A stretch of 64,000 nt of DNA, taken from Algorimicrobium echini. GTDB taxonomy: Bacteria; Bacteroidota; Bacteroidia; Flavobacteriales; Flavobacteriaceae. Positions within the stretch are counted from its first letter, which is position 1. Each line of letters opens with the position of its first letter. Shown here piece by piece: positions 16,583-25,333 of the stretch. The DNA is taken from NCBI RefSeq assembly GCF_900115185.1, contig NZ_FOVN01000001.1, positions 558,001-622,000 of the forward strand, in the 5' to 3' direction. The notes under the pieces were generated by a model that ran no database searches, was not told where the DNA came from, and saw only the letters and a program-made list of their open reading frames with translations. The position numbers and the translations under genes were made by a program.

Positions 16583-18040
16583 TTATTTTTTAGGAATCGT
16601 TACTGTAAACGTGGTTCCTTCGTTTAGTTGTGATGTAAAGGTAATATTTCCATTATAAGTTTCCACAATATTCTTAACCATTCCTAATCCTAATCCCATT
16701 CCACTAGTTTTTGTGGTGAATTTTGGTTCGAAAATTTTTACCATATTTTCTTCTGAAATCCCTTTGCCATTATCCGTAACAGTAATGTTTACAAAATCAT
16801 CATCATCTCGAACCTCTACAACAATTTTAGGTGTTTTTAAACTATCTTCAGGGATGGCTTGAATACCATTTTTTACTAAATTTGTTACCACACGAATCAG
16901 CTGTGTTCTATCAAAATTGGCAATAATTTCTTTCTTATCAGCAAGAAAAACAATGTAGTCTTCATTAAATATATCTAAAGCCAATTTAACAATATTAACC
17001 ACATTTAAAGTTTCATTTTGTTGTGCAGGCATTTTAGCAAAATTTGAAAATGCTGACGCAATAGAGCTCATAGTATCAATCTGTTGGATTAAGGTTTTAC
17101 TATATTCATCTACTTTTTGATGAATATTAGGATCTTCAGGATCAAATTTACGCTGAAAACTTTGCACACTCAAACGCATAGGCGTTAATGGGTTTTTAAT
17201 TTCGTGCGCTACCTGTTTGGCCATTTCACGCCAAGCTTGTTCACGCTCGCTGGTGGCAAGTTTTACAGCACTGGCTTCCAACTCATCAATCATACTGTTG
17301 TACGATTTTACTAATATGGCAATTTCCTGACTGGTATTCCCAATATCAATTTTTTTATTACCTGTTTCAAAACGCGTTTCATTCATTTTATCACTTATGG
17401 TTTTAAGTGATTTTGTAATGTATTTTGACAATAAATACGCCAATCCAATAGCAATAATTAGCATCACAAAATAAGCGTAACTTAAACGCTCCAAAAATTC
17501 CTGAAGTTCCTTGTTTAAAAAATCATCATTTTCTAAATAGTGCAAGTTTAAAATAGCTAATGGCTTGAAACGTTTATCGGTAATAATGGAATAAGATGAT
17601 AGGTAACTGTCATTATTCTCCAACGTTTTATTTACATACCGATGATCCAACGAATGAGAAATGGTATTTAAAATTTTAGCGTCTAAACATTTTGTTAGCG
17701 AATCCGAGTCAAAACTCGCTTTCGAGGATTTTAATAAGCCACCATCTAAATTATAGAGATTAATTTCCATATTATGAATGGTTGCAATTTGGTAAATAGC
17801 ATCCTTAAAAATAAGAGACATCATTTCGGGTTTCACCTCATAAGTGGTTTCTTTTATCGTGTAATCTATACTCGCTTGGATGTTTTCTTCTTTCCGCTCC
17901 AGCCTATCTTGATGATACTCTCTAGCCTCTTCATTATATTGATAAATGGTTACACCAGCAATCAGTATTGAAGCTAGTAAAACCAATAAAATCATGGCAA
18001 TAAAAATGCGTAAGCGTAATGAGAATCTAGCTAATTTCAT
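16583..18040 (-). CDS. Membrane sensor histidine kinase, NtrY-like
   Basis: A 485-residue kinase: transmembrane helix 1 (about 12-30), an extracytoplasmic sensor region (about 31-190), helix 2 (about 193-210), HAMP (about 212-260), a dimerisation/phosphoacceptor domain with AHEIKNPLTPMRLSVQ, and an ATPase domain with N box NLVKNGIQAI, G1 DNGKGIS and G2 GMGLGLG. The NPLTPMRLSVQSF sequence around the histidine resembles NtrY/PgtB kinases. No response regulator is adjacent, so it is an orphan here. Its neighbours (hemJ upstream, enoyl-CoA hydratase downstream) do not reveal the signal. Confidence 0.92.
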   Translation of the reverse strand: MKLARFSLRLRIFIAMILLVLLASILIAGVTIYQYNEEAREYHQDRLERKEENIQASIDYTIKETTYEVKPEMMSLIFKDAIYQIATIHNMEINLYNLDGGLLKSSKASFDSDSLTKCLDAKILNTISHSLDHRYVNKTLENNDSYLSSYSIITDKRFKPLAILNLHYLENDDFLNKELQEFLERLSYAYFVMLIIAIGLAYLLSKYITKSLKTISDKMNETRFETGNKKIDIGNTSQEIAILVKSYNSMIDELEASAVKLATSEREQAWREMAKQVAHEIKNPLTPMRLSVQSFQRKFDPEDPNIHQKVDEYSKTLIQQIDTMSSIASAFSNFAKMPAQQNETLNVVNIVKLALDIFNEDYIVFLADKKEIIANFDRTQLIRVVTNLVKNGIQAIPEDSLKTPKIVVEVRDDDDFVNITVTDNGKGISEENMVKIFEPKFTTKTSGMGLGLGMVKNIVETYNGNITFTSQLNEGTTFTVTIPKK

Positions 18041-18085
18041 GTGGTGCGTTTAATTTTAAAGTTAACAACAATTAAGCCAACTTAC

Positions 18086-18634
18086 TTATGCGTTGGGATT
18101 TTTACCTCTAATATTTTTATAAATCTTAAATCCTAACATCAATAAAACACCTAAAACGAAAATACCTATCACGCCAAACACCCAATTTATGGCGCTTTTC
18201 AGGATGACTAAAAACACAACGGCAAATAGGATAAAAGTAGCGCCTTCGTTCCAAAGTCGCATAAAATTTGATGATTTTCGGACATCATCTTTTTGAAGTT
18301 GTTTGTAAAATTGATGTGTTTTTAAATGGTACAAAACTAATAACAAAACAAATAATAATTTAACATGCATCCAAGGCTGTTCCAACCAAACTGGTTGTAA
18401 AATTAAGAGCCATATAGCGAAAGTAGTCGCCAATATAGCCGATGGCCATGTTATGATGTTCCACAATCGTTTAGCCATTAATTTTAATTGCGTGCCCAAT
18501 ATTTCCTTATCTGGTGATGGTTTGTAATACGCTTCAATTTGATATACAAACAGCCTAGGTATATAAAACAACCCAGCAAACCAAGTAACGACAAAAATGA
18601 GATGAAATGATTTTATATAATTGTAGTATTCCAT
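18086..18634 (-). CDS. hemJ: HemJ-type protoporphyrinogen IX oxidase
   Basis: A 182-residue integral membrane protein with four or five helices, starting YYNYIKSFHLIFVVTWFAGL and continuing FYIPRLFVYQIEAYYK. The first-helix histidine and conserved WFAGLFYIPRLFVY block mark HemJ (formerly UPF0093), which oxidises protoporphyrinogen IX to protoporphyrin IX. That is the step between HemF and HemH, both encoded nearby. Its start codon overlaps the stop of the sortilin-like gene by one base (TAATG). It thereby closes the haem pathway from glutamyl-tRNA in this window, except for HemL, which is not present. Confidence 0.92.
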   Translation of the reverse strand: MEYYNYIKSFHLIFVVTWFAGLFYIPRLFVYQIEAYYKPSPDKEILGTQLKLMAKRLWNIITWPSAILATTFAIWLLILQPVWLEQPWMHVKLLFVLLLVLYHLKTHQFYKQLQKDDVRKSSNFMRLWNEGATFILFAVVFLVILKSAINWVFGVIGIFVLGVLLMLGFKIYKNIRGKNPNA

Positions 18635-21600
18635 TATTTTTCAATAAATAAATAATTCAACTGCTTGTCATTAAATGCAGAATTAAAGGCTGAAATTTCA
18701 TCACTAACCAATTTATTAAACTGCGTTAACTGCACCTCTATTTCTTGTGTTAACTGGTTTTTAACAGCCACATCTTGATCTGTTGGCGCAAAATCGCCCA
18801 TACTAACCAAGGCATTTAAATGACCTAATTTATTGGTTAATCGGATAGGGAAATTCAAGGGGTCTTGCCCACTTCTGTTTTTTGTTTGATATAAAACCTC
18901 TTCTATTTCGGTAAATTGTTCTCTTAATTTTTTTGATTTTTCTAATAAGCCTGAAACACGTTCATCGCCCTTATATTGCTTCTCGAATGCTAATAATTGC
19001 GATTTAATATCTCGTATTTTTTTAATAGACTGATGCGCATCATCCATGGTTTTATTCACGTCTGTAATAAAATCGAATTGCTTTTGCATATCTGCAATAG
19101 TACTTTCTGACCTGGGGTCTGGTAAAATTTCAAAGTTTTGGGTTTGGCTGTCATCATTAACTTTTAAAGTAACTTTATAGCTTCCCGGAACCGCTTTAGG
19201 TCCATTTAAACTTGCCCACCACAAAATCATGCCGTCTAATTTTTCAGCACCTTTATATATCATATCCCACGTAAATTGATTTAATCCGTTCTCAACCTTT
19301 AGTTTATACTTATCACTTGTATTTGAAAACACTTGAATGGTATCTCCTTTTGTATCAAAATAAGTTAATGATATGGAATCTTTTTCTGTAATATTTTCAA
19401 CATTAAAATATGTTATTACACCACTTGGATGATTGGTTCCAGAGGTTTTACTTCCAGAGCGTCCACCTCCATCCATGCGGTACGTTGGTTTGGGTTTAAA
19501 TAATTTAGTGGTATTTGGCTTTGTTGTATACAATTGATGTAAAAGCGATAAATCGTCTAAAATCCAAAGACTACGACCTTGTGTTGCTACAATCAGGTTA
19601 TTATCTTTAATGGTTAAATCGGTTATGGGAACAATGGGTAAATTTAACTGAAAGGGTTGCCAATCTTTTCCTTCATTAAATGATATATAAATACCTGTTT
19701 CCGTTCCTGCATACAACAAGCCTTTTTGTTTAGGATCTTCCCGAACAACTCTAGTAAAGTGTTCTTCATGAATACCATTAGTGATTTTCTTCCACGTTTT
19801 TCCGTAATCTGTTGTTTTGTAGATGTATGGTGAGAAATCACCTGTTTTATATTTTGTTCCTGCCACATAACAAGTTCCAGCATCAAAAGCACTTGGTTCC
19901 ATACTATTAATCATCATCCATTCAGGCATCCCTTTTGGTGTAACATTTGCCCAATTTTTTCCACCATCCTGCGTGACATGAATTAAACCATCATCACTTC
20001 CAACCCAAAGTAAACCTTCTACTAATGGTGATTCTTGAGCTGCAAAAATGGTACAATAATATTCTACAGAGGTGTTATCTTGGGTAATTGGCCCTCCTGA
20101 AGACTTGAGTTTTTCAGGATCATTTCTGGTTAAATCGGGACTGATAATCTCCCAAGATTGCCCTTCATTTTCGCTAACATGAACATTTTGAGAAAATGTA
20201 TAAAGTCTATTAGGATTATGCTTTGAAAAAATAATTGGAAAATTCCATTGAAAACGGTATTTCATGCCTTCAGCTCCATGACCCATAGGGTTATCTGGCC
20301 AAACATTTATTGCACGTTCCGTACCTCTTTTATGATTGATACGGGTTAAAAACCCACCATAACTACCGCCATAAACGATATCATCATTTTTAGGATCAAC
20401 AGCAATATGAGCAGATTCACCTCCTGCTGTGCTTTCCCAATCGTCTTCTGAAATAGACCAGCCATCGGTTCTATGAGGAATTCTAACAGTTGAATTATCT
20501 TGTTGCGCTGCATAAATGCGGTATGGAAAATGATTATCTGTAGTAACCCGATAAAATTGTGAGGTTGGTTGATTGTGATAAGTACTCCATGTTTCGCCAC
20601 CATCATAGGTCACTTGCGCTCCGCCATCGTCTCCAATTATCATGCGTTTGGGATTTTCAGGAGCAATCCAAAGGTCGTGATGATCTCCATGTGGTGCATT
20701 ATAGCTTTCAAAAGACTGTCCACCATCTGTACTTTTATGATAATTAACATTCAATACGTAAACCGTATTCACATTTTCAGTATCAGCATAAACACGTGTG
20801 TAATACCAAGCGCGTTGACGCAAGTTACGCTCGCTATTCACATTTTTCCAAGATACTCCGCCATCATCGCTTCTATACAAACCTCCTTTTTCCTTATTTT
20901 CAACCATGGCCCAAATACGTTGGTTGTTTACAGGTGAAACAGTAACACCTATAATTCCCAATGTATCTGTTGGAAACCCTTTATTTGATGAAATCTCTGT
21001 CCAGGTTTCACCACGATCTACACTTTTCCACAGTGCTGAACCGTTGCCTCCAGAGCTCAAACTATAAGGCGTGCGTTGCACGCGCCACGTAGATGCATAG
21101 ATAATTCTTGGATTTGTTGGATCGATAATTAAATCAACCACACCTGAATTAGCATTGGCAAATAAGGTTTTCTTCCATGTTTTTCCACCATCTATACTTT
21201 TATAAACACCACGCTCTTCGGTTGGTTTATAAATATTTCCTAAAACGCCTGCATAAACTATGTCGTGATTAGTGGGATCTATTACTATTCTAGGAATGTG
21301 TCGGGAATTTTTTAATCCAGAAGCCTTCCAAGTTTTGCCAGCATCCACACTTTTCCAGATACCATAACCAGATGACACGTTACCACGAACAGTTTTCTCG
21401 CCACCTCCAACATATATCACGTTTGGATCGTTTTTAGCAACAGAAATAGCGCCTATACTACCTCCAAAAAAGCCATCGGAAATATTTTCCCATGATCTAC
21501 CACCATCGGTAGTTCTCCAAACGCCTCCTCCTGTAGCTCCAAAATAAAAAAGGTTAGGTTTATTGGGAACACCTGTTACTGCCGCACTTCTACCACCGCG

Positions 21601-21723
21601 AAATGGACCAATTAATCTGTACTCTAAATTGGAATAGCTGGATTCAGAGAATGATTGTGCATTTAAAAATGTCTGATTCCCTAATGAAAACACTAGAATA
21701 AAAATAGCTAAAAGTTGACGCAT
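18634..21723 (-). CDS. Secreted VPS10/sortilin-like beta-propeller protein with many Asp-box repeats
   Basis: A 1029-residue exported protein with signal peptide (1-22). The first 700 residues hold at least eleven Asp-box (BNR) motifs of the SxDxGxTW type, for example TTDGGRSWENIS, SVDAGKTWKAS, SIDGGKTWKKT, SDDGGVSWKNV, TYDGGETWSTY and TTDYGKTWKKI, indicating one or two large beta-propellers as in sortilin/VPS10 domains and sialidases. A beta-sandwich region (about 760-870) and a coiled-coil-like tail (about 880-1029) follow. Catalytic sialidase residues cannot be confirmed. No type IX sorting domain is present. Relatives are annotated as glycosyl hydrolases without proof. It overlaps hemJ by one base. 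Confidence 0.85.
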   Translation of the reverse strand: MRQLLAIFILVFSLGNQTFLNAQSFSESSYSNLEYRLIGPFRGGRSAAVTGVPNKPNLFYFGATGGGVWRTTDGGRSWENISDGFFGGSIGAISVAKNDPNVIYVGGGEKTVRGNVSSGYGIWKSVDAGKTWKASGLKNSRHIPRIVIDPTNHDIVYAGVLGNIYKPTEERGVYKSIDGGKTWKKTLFANANSGVVDLIIDPTNPRIIYASTWRVQRTPYSLSSGGNGSALWKSVDRGETWTEISSNKGFPTDTLGIIGVTVSPVNNQRIWAMVENKEKGGLYRSDDGGVSWKNVNSERNLRQRAWYYTRVYADTENVNTVYVLNVNYHKSTDGGQSFESYNAPHGDHHDLWIAPENPKRMIIGDDGGAQVTYDGGETWSTYHNQPTSQFYRVTTDNHFPYRIYAAQQDNSTVRIPHRTDGWSISEDDWESTAGGESAHIAVDPKNDDIVYGGSYGGFLTRINHKRGTERAINVWPDNPMGHGAEGMKYRFQWNFPIIFSKHNPNRLYTFSQNVHVSENEGQSWEIISPDLTRNDPEKLKSSGGPITQDNTSVEYYCTIFAAQESPLVEGLLWVGSDDGLIHVTQDGGKNWANVTPKGMPEWMMINSMEPSAFDAGTCYVAGTKYKTGDFSPYIYKTTDYGKTWKKITNGIHEEHFTRVVREDPKQKGLLYAGTETGIYISFNEGKDWQPFQLNLPIVPITDLTIKDNNLIVATQGRSLWILDDLSLLHQLYTTKPNTTKLFKPKPTYRMDGGGRSGSKTSGTNHPSGVITYFNVENITEKDSISLTYFDTKGDTIQVFSNTSDKYKLKVENGLNQFTWDMIYKGAEKLDGMILWWASLNGPKAVPGSYKVTLKVNDDSQTQNFEILPDPRSESTIADMQKQFDFITDVNKTMDDAHQSIKKIRDIKSQLLAFEKQYKGDERVSGLLEKSKKLREQFTEIEEVLYQTKNRSGQDPLNFPIRLTNKLGHLNALVSMGDFAPTDQDVAVKNQLTQEIEVQLTQFNKLVSDEISAFNSAFNDKQLNYLFIEK

Positions 21724-21771
21724 TTTTGGATGGTTTGGTTAATGAGGACTAAAAATACGGATTATTCACAA

Positions 21772-23124
21772 CTAACCGATATTCGTATTCAATTTTAACG
21801 TGACTTCACGCTTTAAGAAAAAAGCCGTAACAATAGTTGATAAAACATCGGCAATTGGAAAAGAAATCCACACCCCTATTTCACCATAAAACTTTGGCAA
21901 AATTAGAATCAGCGGAATAAAGAAAAAACCTTGTCTTGTAAGCGTTAATAATAATGCTGGTATAGCTTTTCCTACAGCTTGAAAATAAGCCGCTCCAATT
22001 AGTTGAATAGCAATAATTGGCGTGGCTGCAAACACCCACCGCATGGCACTTGGTGTTTGTGCTATAACATTTGCATCTGATGTAAATAACCGCGTAATTG
22101 CCTCTGGAAAAATCATTAATAAAATAAAGACTAAAGTGGCTAAACCTGCTGCATAACTGATGGCTGTATAAATTGTTTTCTTAACACGGTTATACTGTTG
22201 CGCTCCATAATTATAACCTGCAATTGGTAAAAAGCCTTGAGTAACACCAAAAACGGGAAAAAGCGCAAACATAAGCATTCGTCCTACAATAGCATAGGCT
22301 GTTACGGATGTTTCACCACCTAAATCAAATAGAATGTTATTCATAAACAAATAAGTAATGCTAACAACTGCTTGTCTAGCCAGTGTAACAAATCCTAATG
22401 AACTAATTTCACTAACAATGTTTTTATTGAGTCCTAAATGCGAAAAGTTCAGTTTTAATTCGGAGTGTTTAGATAAAAAAAACCAAACTATAAAGGCTAA
22501 ACATAAAAAATAAGAACTCGTTGTAGCCCAAGCAGCTCCTGCCATCCCTAAATCTAATAAGTTTATAAACACATAATCTAAAATTAAATTTCCTACGGAG
22601 GGAATTAACATAGCGTACATTGCAAATTTTGGTTTGCCTTCAGCACGAATGACAGTATTACCCATCATACTTAAAGCTAAAACAGGCACGCCATACAAAA
22701 CAATTTTATAGTAAATTTTAGCAGGCTCAAAAATAGCACCTTGGCCACCAAATGCTGGTATAATACTATTTATATAAATTAACCCAAATATAACCATAGA
22801 AATGGTTAACAATAGGGTAAGTGTAATTTGATTACCAAATACCTTTAAAGCTTTTACTGCGTTATTAGCGCCTAAAGCACGAGAAATAATAGAGGAACCT
22901 CCTATTCCGATACTCATACCCAAGGCAGCAATAAAGAAAGACACTGGTAACACCACATTGATAGCAGCAATAGCAGTTGAGCCAATCCAGTTACCAACAA
23001 AAATAGTGTCTACTAAAATATTCAAGGACATAACTAAAATACCTATAGATGCAGGTACAGCTTGCTTAATAAGCAATTTACCAATAGGCTTGGTGCCTAA
23101 CTCTTCAGATGATATTTTAGCCAT
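21772..23124 (-). CDS. MATE-family efflux transporter
   Basis: A 450-residue membrane protein with about twelve hydrophobic segments, in two halves that both begin with the MATE-type signature: LLIKQAVPASIGILVMSLNILVDTIFVGNW in the first half (motif core NILVDTIFVG) and LGFVTLARQAVVSITYLFMN in the second. These exporters couple Na+ or H+ entry to efflux of cationic compounds. It sits between hemH and the sortilin-like gene on the same strand (35 and 48 bp gaps). Export of a porphyrin is imaginable from context but unsupported. Confidence 0.9.
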   Translation of the reverse strand: MAKISSEELGTKPIGKLLIKQAVPASIGILVMSLNILVDTIFVGNWIGSTAIAAINVVLPVSFFIAALGMSIGIGGSSIISRALGANNAVKALKVFGNQITLTLLLTISMVIFGLIYINSIIPAFGGQGAIFEPAKIYYKIVLYGVPVLALSMMGNTVIRAEGKPKFAMYAMLIPSVGNLILDYVFINLLDLGMAGAAWATTSSYFLCLAFIVWFFLSKHSELKLNFSHLGLNKNIVSEISSLGFVTLARQAVVSITYLFMNNILFDLGGETSVTAYAIVGRMLMFALFPVFGVTQGFLPIAGYNYGAQQYNRVKKTIYTAISYAAGLATLVFILLMIFPEAITRLFTSDANVIAQTPSAMRWVFAATPIIAIQLIGAAYFQAVGKAIPALLLTLTRQGFFFIPLILILPKFYGEIGVWISFPIADVLSTIVTAFFLKREVTLKLNTNIG

Positions 23125-23159
23125 ATTGCTTTACTAGAAGATTGGATTTATGTTATACT

Positions 23160-24194
23160 TTAGACCGTTTCTTTTTTTGATGTTGCCCAATTAGTTATCC
23201 ATTTGGAGAGCAAATTCACCCAAGGCATATCAGCATTTAAACAGGGAATTGTGGTAAACTCTTTTCCACCCATTTCATGGAATATCTCTTCACCTTCCAT
23301 AGCAATTTCCTCCAAAGTTTCTAGGCAATCGCTCACAAAAGCTGGTGTAACAATAGCCATATTTTTAATACCTTCTTTACCTAATCTTTCAATTGTTCTA
23401 TCTGTATAAGGTTGCAACCATGGGTCAAAACCCAATCGAGACTGGAAACTAGTTGAATACGTTCCAGGAGCAAACCCCAGTTTTTCTGCTACCAAACGGG
23501 TAACTTCTAAGCATTGGTGTCTGTAGCAAAACTCATGAGCAGGTGAAGGGGTAGCACAACAACTGCCATCAATTTTACAATGAGATTTAGTTATATCGCT
23601 TTTTCGAATATGCCGTTCTGGAACACCATGATATGAAAAGAGTAAATGCTCGTAATCTTTATCTTTTAAATGTCTGGCAATACTATTGGAAAGCACTTCA
23701 ATATAATCGGGATTATTATAAAAGGCAGGCAAGCTATTCATAGTAATATTCGGAAAATGGTCTTGACGGATTTGCTCTGCTAATACCAAAATCGTTTCGG
23801 TTGTTGCCATAGCAAATTGTGGATATAAGGGTATTAAAAACACATCGTCAACACCTTTATCTACTAATTCCTGAAGTCCTTTTTTAATGGTCATACTGCC
23901 ATAACGCATGGCCAGAGCTACAGGATAATCAACAGATTCTTGAACACGTTCTTGTAGCTGTTCTGAAAGCACAATTAATGGTGATCCGTTTTCCCACCAA
24001 ATTTTTTTATAAGCCGCCGCCGAAGCCTTTGGACGTGTATTTAGAATAATGCCTTTTACCAGTAATGTACGTGCCCAAAGCGGCACATCAATTACGCGTT
24101 CATCCATTAAAAATTCTCCTAAATATTTTTTTACATCTTTCGGATCTGGACTATCTGGCGATCCCAAATTAACCAGTAAAACGCCTTTTTTCAT
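23160..24194 (-). CDS. hemH: Ferrochelatase HemH with a five-cysteine segment
   Basis: The 344-residue enzyme inserts Fe(II) into protoporphyrin IX. It starts with the ferrochelatase signature GVLLVNLGSPDSPDPKDV and has the active-site histidine in FSYHGVPERH (about 190), followed by the conserved TYSTSFQSRLGFDPWLQPYT, and a second-half glutamate region SDCLETLEEIAMEG. Between these lies an unusual segment (about 203-228) with five cysteines: CKIDGSCCATP and EFCYRHQC. Some bacterial ferrochelatases hold a [2Fe-2S] cluster through internal cysteines, so a cluster here is possible but unproven. The gene is transcribed away from hemA, beside the AraC-type regulator. Confidence 0.94.
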   Translation of the reverse strand: MKKGVLLVNLGSPDSPDPKDVKKYLGEFLMDERVIDVPLWARTLLVKGIILNTRPKASAAAYKKIWWENGSPLIVLSEQLQERVQESVDYPVALAMRYGSMTIKKGLQELVDKGVDDVFLIPLYPQFAMATTETILVLAEQIRQDHFPNITMNSLPAFYNNPDYIEVLSNSIARHLKDKDYEHLLFSYHGVPERHIRKSDITKSHCKIDGSCCATPSPAHEFCYRHQCLEVTRLVAEKLGFAPGTYSTSFQSRLGFDPWLQPYTDRTIERLGKEGIKNMAIVTPAFVSDCLETLEEIAMEGEEIFHEMGGKEFTTIPCLNADMPWVNLLSKWITNWATSKKETV

Positions 24195-24242
24195 TCAATA
24201 TTTTTTTGGTGAAGACCACTATCTTTTATTCACAAGTTACGA

Positions 24243-25136
24243 CTACGAAGATACGGACATTATGTATTTTTTTGGTGTTGTACCATATTTCTTTTTAAAA
24301 GCTGCAATAAAATGACTGGAAGTACTATAACCAACTTTTAAACCAACCTCATTGACATTATTATCTCCTGACTCCAATAATTTTCTGGCCACTTCCATTT
24401 TATAATCAAATAGGAAGCTAAAAACTGAATCGCCATAAATTTCCTTAAAACCTTCTTTCAACTTTTTTAAGCTTAATTGAATTTCATCTGCTAATTCCTG
24501 TAACGATGGAGGTTCTGCCATACGAGCAATTATAATATCTTTGGCCTTTTTTATTTTAAGAACATTTGTTTCATCAGCTAAAAATGGACATTGTTCAATA
24601 TTAGCATCTTCACTTCTATTAAAATACAAACTCAATAACTCGTAGGCTTTCGCTTTAAAATAGAGGTTTTTAACAGAGGAATTCAAGTTATAATTAATTA
24701 ATTGATTCAAAACAATGGCCATGGATGGTGAAATAACACTATCCTTATAGTATTTCTTATCTTTATTATCACCACTTAAAAAGGTAATATAGTTGGCCTC
24801 TTGCGAAAATAAACCATGGAATTTTTGGATAGAAAAAACCAATGAAACCAACCAAGATTTTGGTTGTACATTCATGTGGATGGGTAAATCACGCTGCGGA
24901 TTATATAAAAGCAAAGCTGTTTCCTCCTTGATATTTAATGAATAACTCCCATTATTAAACATAAACACGCTAGAACCCTTGACACAAAAATGAAATTGTA
25001 TAAAGGTACTATCAATCTCGCGCTCAACTATTTCTGATTGATCTGTATCATTCTGATAGGTTAAAATAATAAATCCATCTTCTACAGTTGTTTCTTTAAA
25101 AGTTCTTTGAGCGACATTTTTTGTGGTATCTGACAT
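24243..25136 (-). CDS. AraC-family transcriptional regulator
   Basis: A 297-residue regulator. The C-terminal hundred residues contain two helix-turn-helix motifs: PPSLQELADEIQLSLKKLKE and the AraC signature VNEVGLKVGYSTSSHFIAAF, followed by KKKYGTTPKKYIMS. The N-terminal part (about 20-180) resembles a cupin-like sensor (FHFCVKGSSVFMFNNGSYSL). The frame is open from 25166; I chose ATG 25136 (MSDTTKNVAQ) since the first ten residues upstream are Lys/Asn-rich and unlikely. It is divergent from hemA and precedes hemH by 48 bp, so control of haem genes in response to iron or porphyrin is a reasonable inference. Confidence 0.9.
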   Translation of the reverse strand: MSDTTKNVAQRTFKETTVEDGFIILTYQNDTDQSEIVEREIDSTFIQFHFCVKGSSVFMFNNGSYSLNIKEETALLLYNPQRDLPIHMNVQPKSWLVSLVFSIQKFHGLFSQEANYITFLSGDNKDKKYYKDSVISPSMAIVLNQLINYNLNSSVKNLYFKAKAYELLSLYFNRSEDANIEQCPFLADETNVLKIKKAKDIIIARMAEPPSLQELADEIQLSLKKLKEGFKEIYGDSVFSFLFDYKMEVARKLLESGDNNVNEVGLKVGYSTSSHFIAAFKKKYGTTPKKYIMSVSS

Positions 25137-25237
25137 GTATGTTTTTTTCTTTTTATTTAGATTCATTCTAAACTAACGAGTCAAAAATCGTTGATATGAC
25201 TACAAAAATATGACATTTATCATATTAAATTTAAAAA

Positions 25238-25284
25238 TAACGTTAAAAAACCCGTAACGATACTAAAAGTTCTTTCAGCGTTAC
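25238..25284. promoter_or_regulatory. Candidate operator between the AraC-type gene and hemA
   Basis: The 197-bp divergent gap contains a perfect palindrome TAACGTTA (25238-25245) and a spaced inverted repeat GTAACG (25254-25259) ... CGTTAC (25279-25284). All share the TAACG core, and the last half-site lies at the -33 position relative to the hemA -7 box. Repeated half-sites of this kind suit a dimeric regulator, perhaps the neighbouring AraC protein. Confidence 0.35.
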
Positions 25285-25304
25285 TTTATTCCGCATTACA
25301 AAAT

Positions 25305-25312
25305 TACATTTG
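25305..25312 (+). promoter_or_regulatory. Candidate -7 promoter box of hemA
   Basis: TACATTTG matches TAnnTTTG and ends 21 bases before the hemA ATG at 25334. Because its last three bases (25310-25312) are a TTG in the hemA frame, that upstream TTG is unlikely to be the real start. Confidence 0.55.
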
Positions 25313-25333
25313 TTAGGAATTTTGAAAACGACT

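Noticed and set aside
20346-20937. Several overlapping frames in and against the sortilin-like gene
   Set aside because: They lie within a continuous, motif-rich reading frame with eleven Asp boxes and have no domain or start context.
18634-21723. Sortilin-like protein as a true sialidase
   Set aside because: Asp boxes are structural; the catalytic Arg triad and Tyr/Glu pair of sialidases could not be identified.
25310-25333. Earlier TTG start for hemA
   Set aside because: The TTG is part of the likely -7 promoter box TACATTTG.
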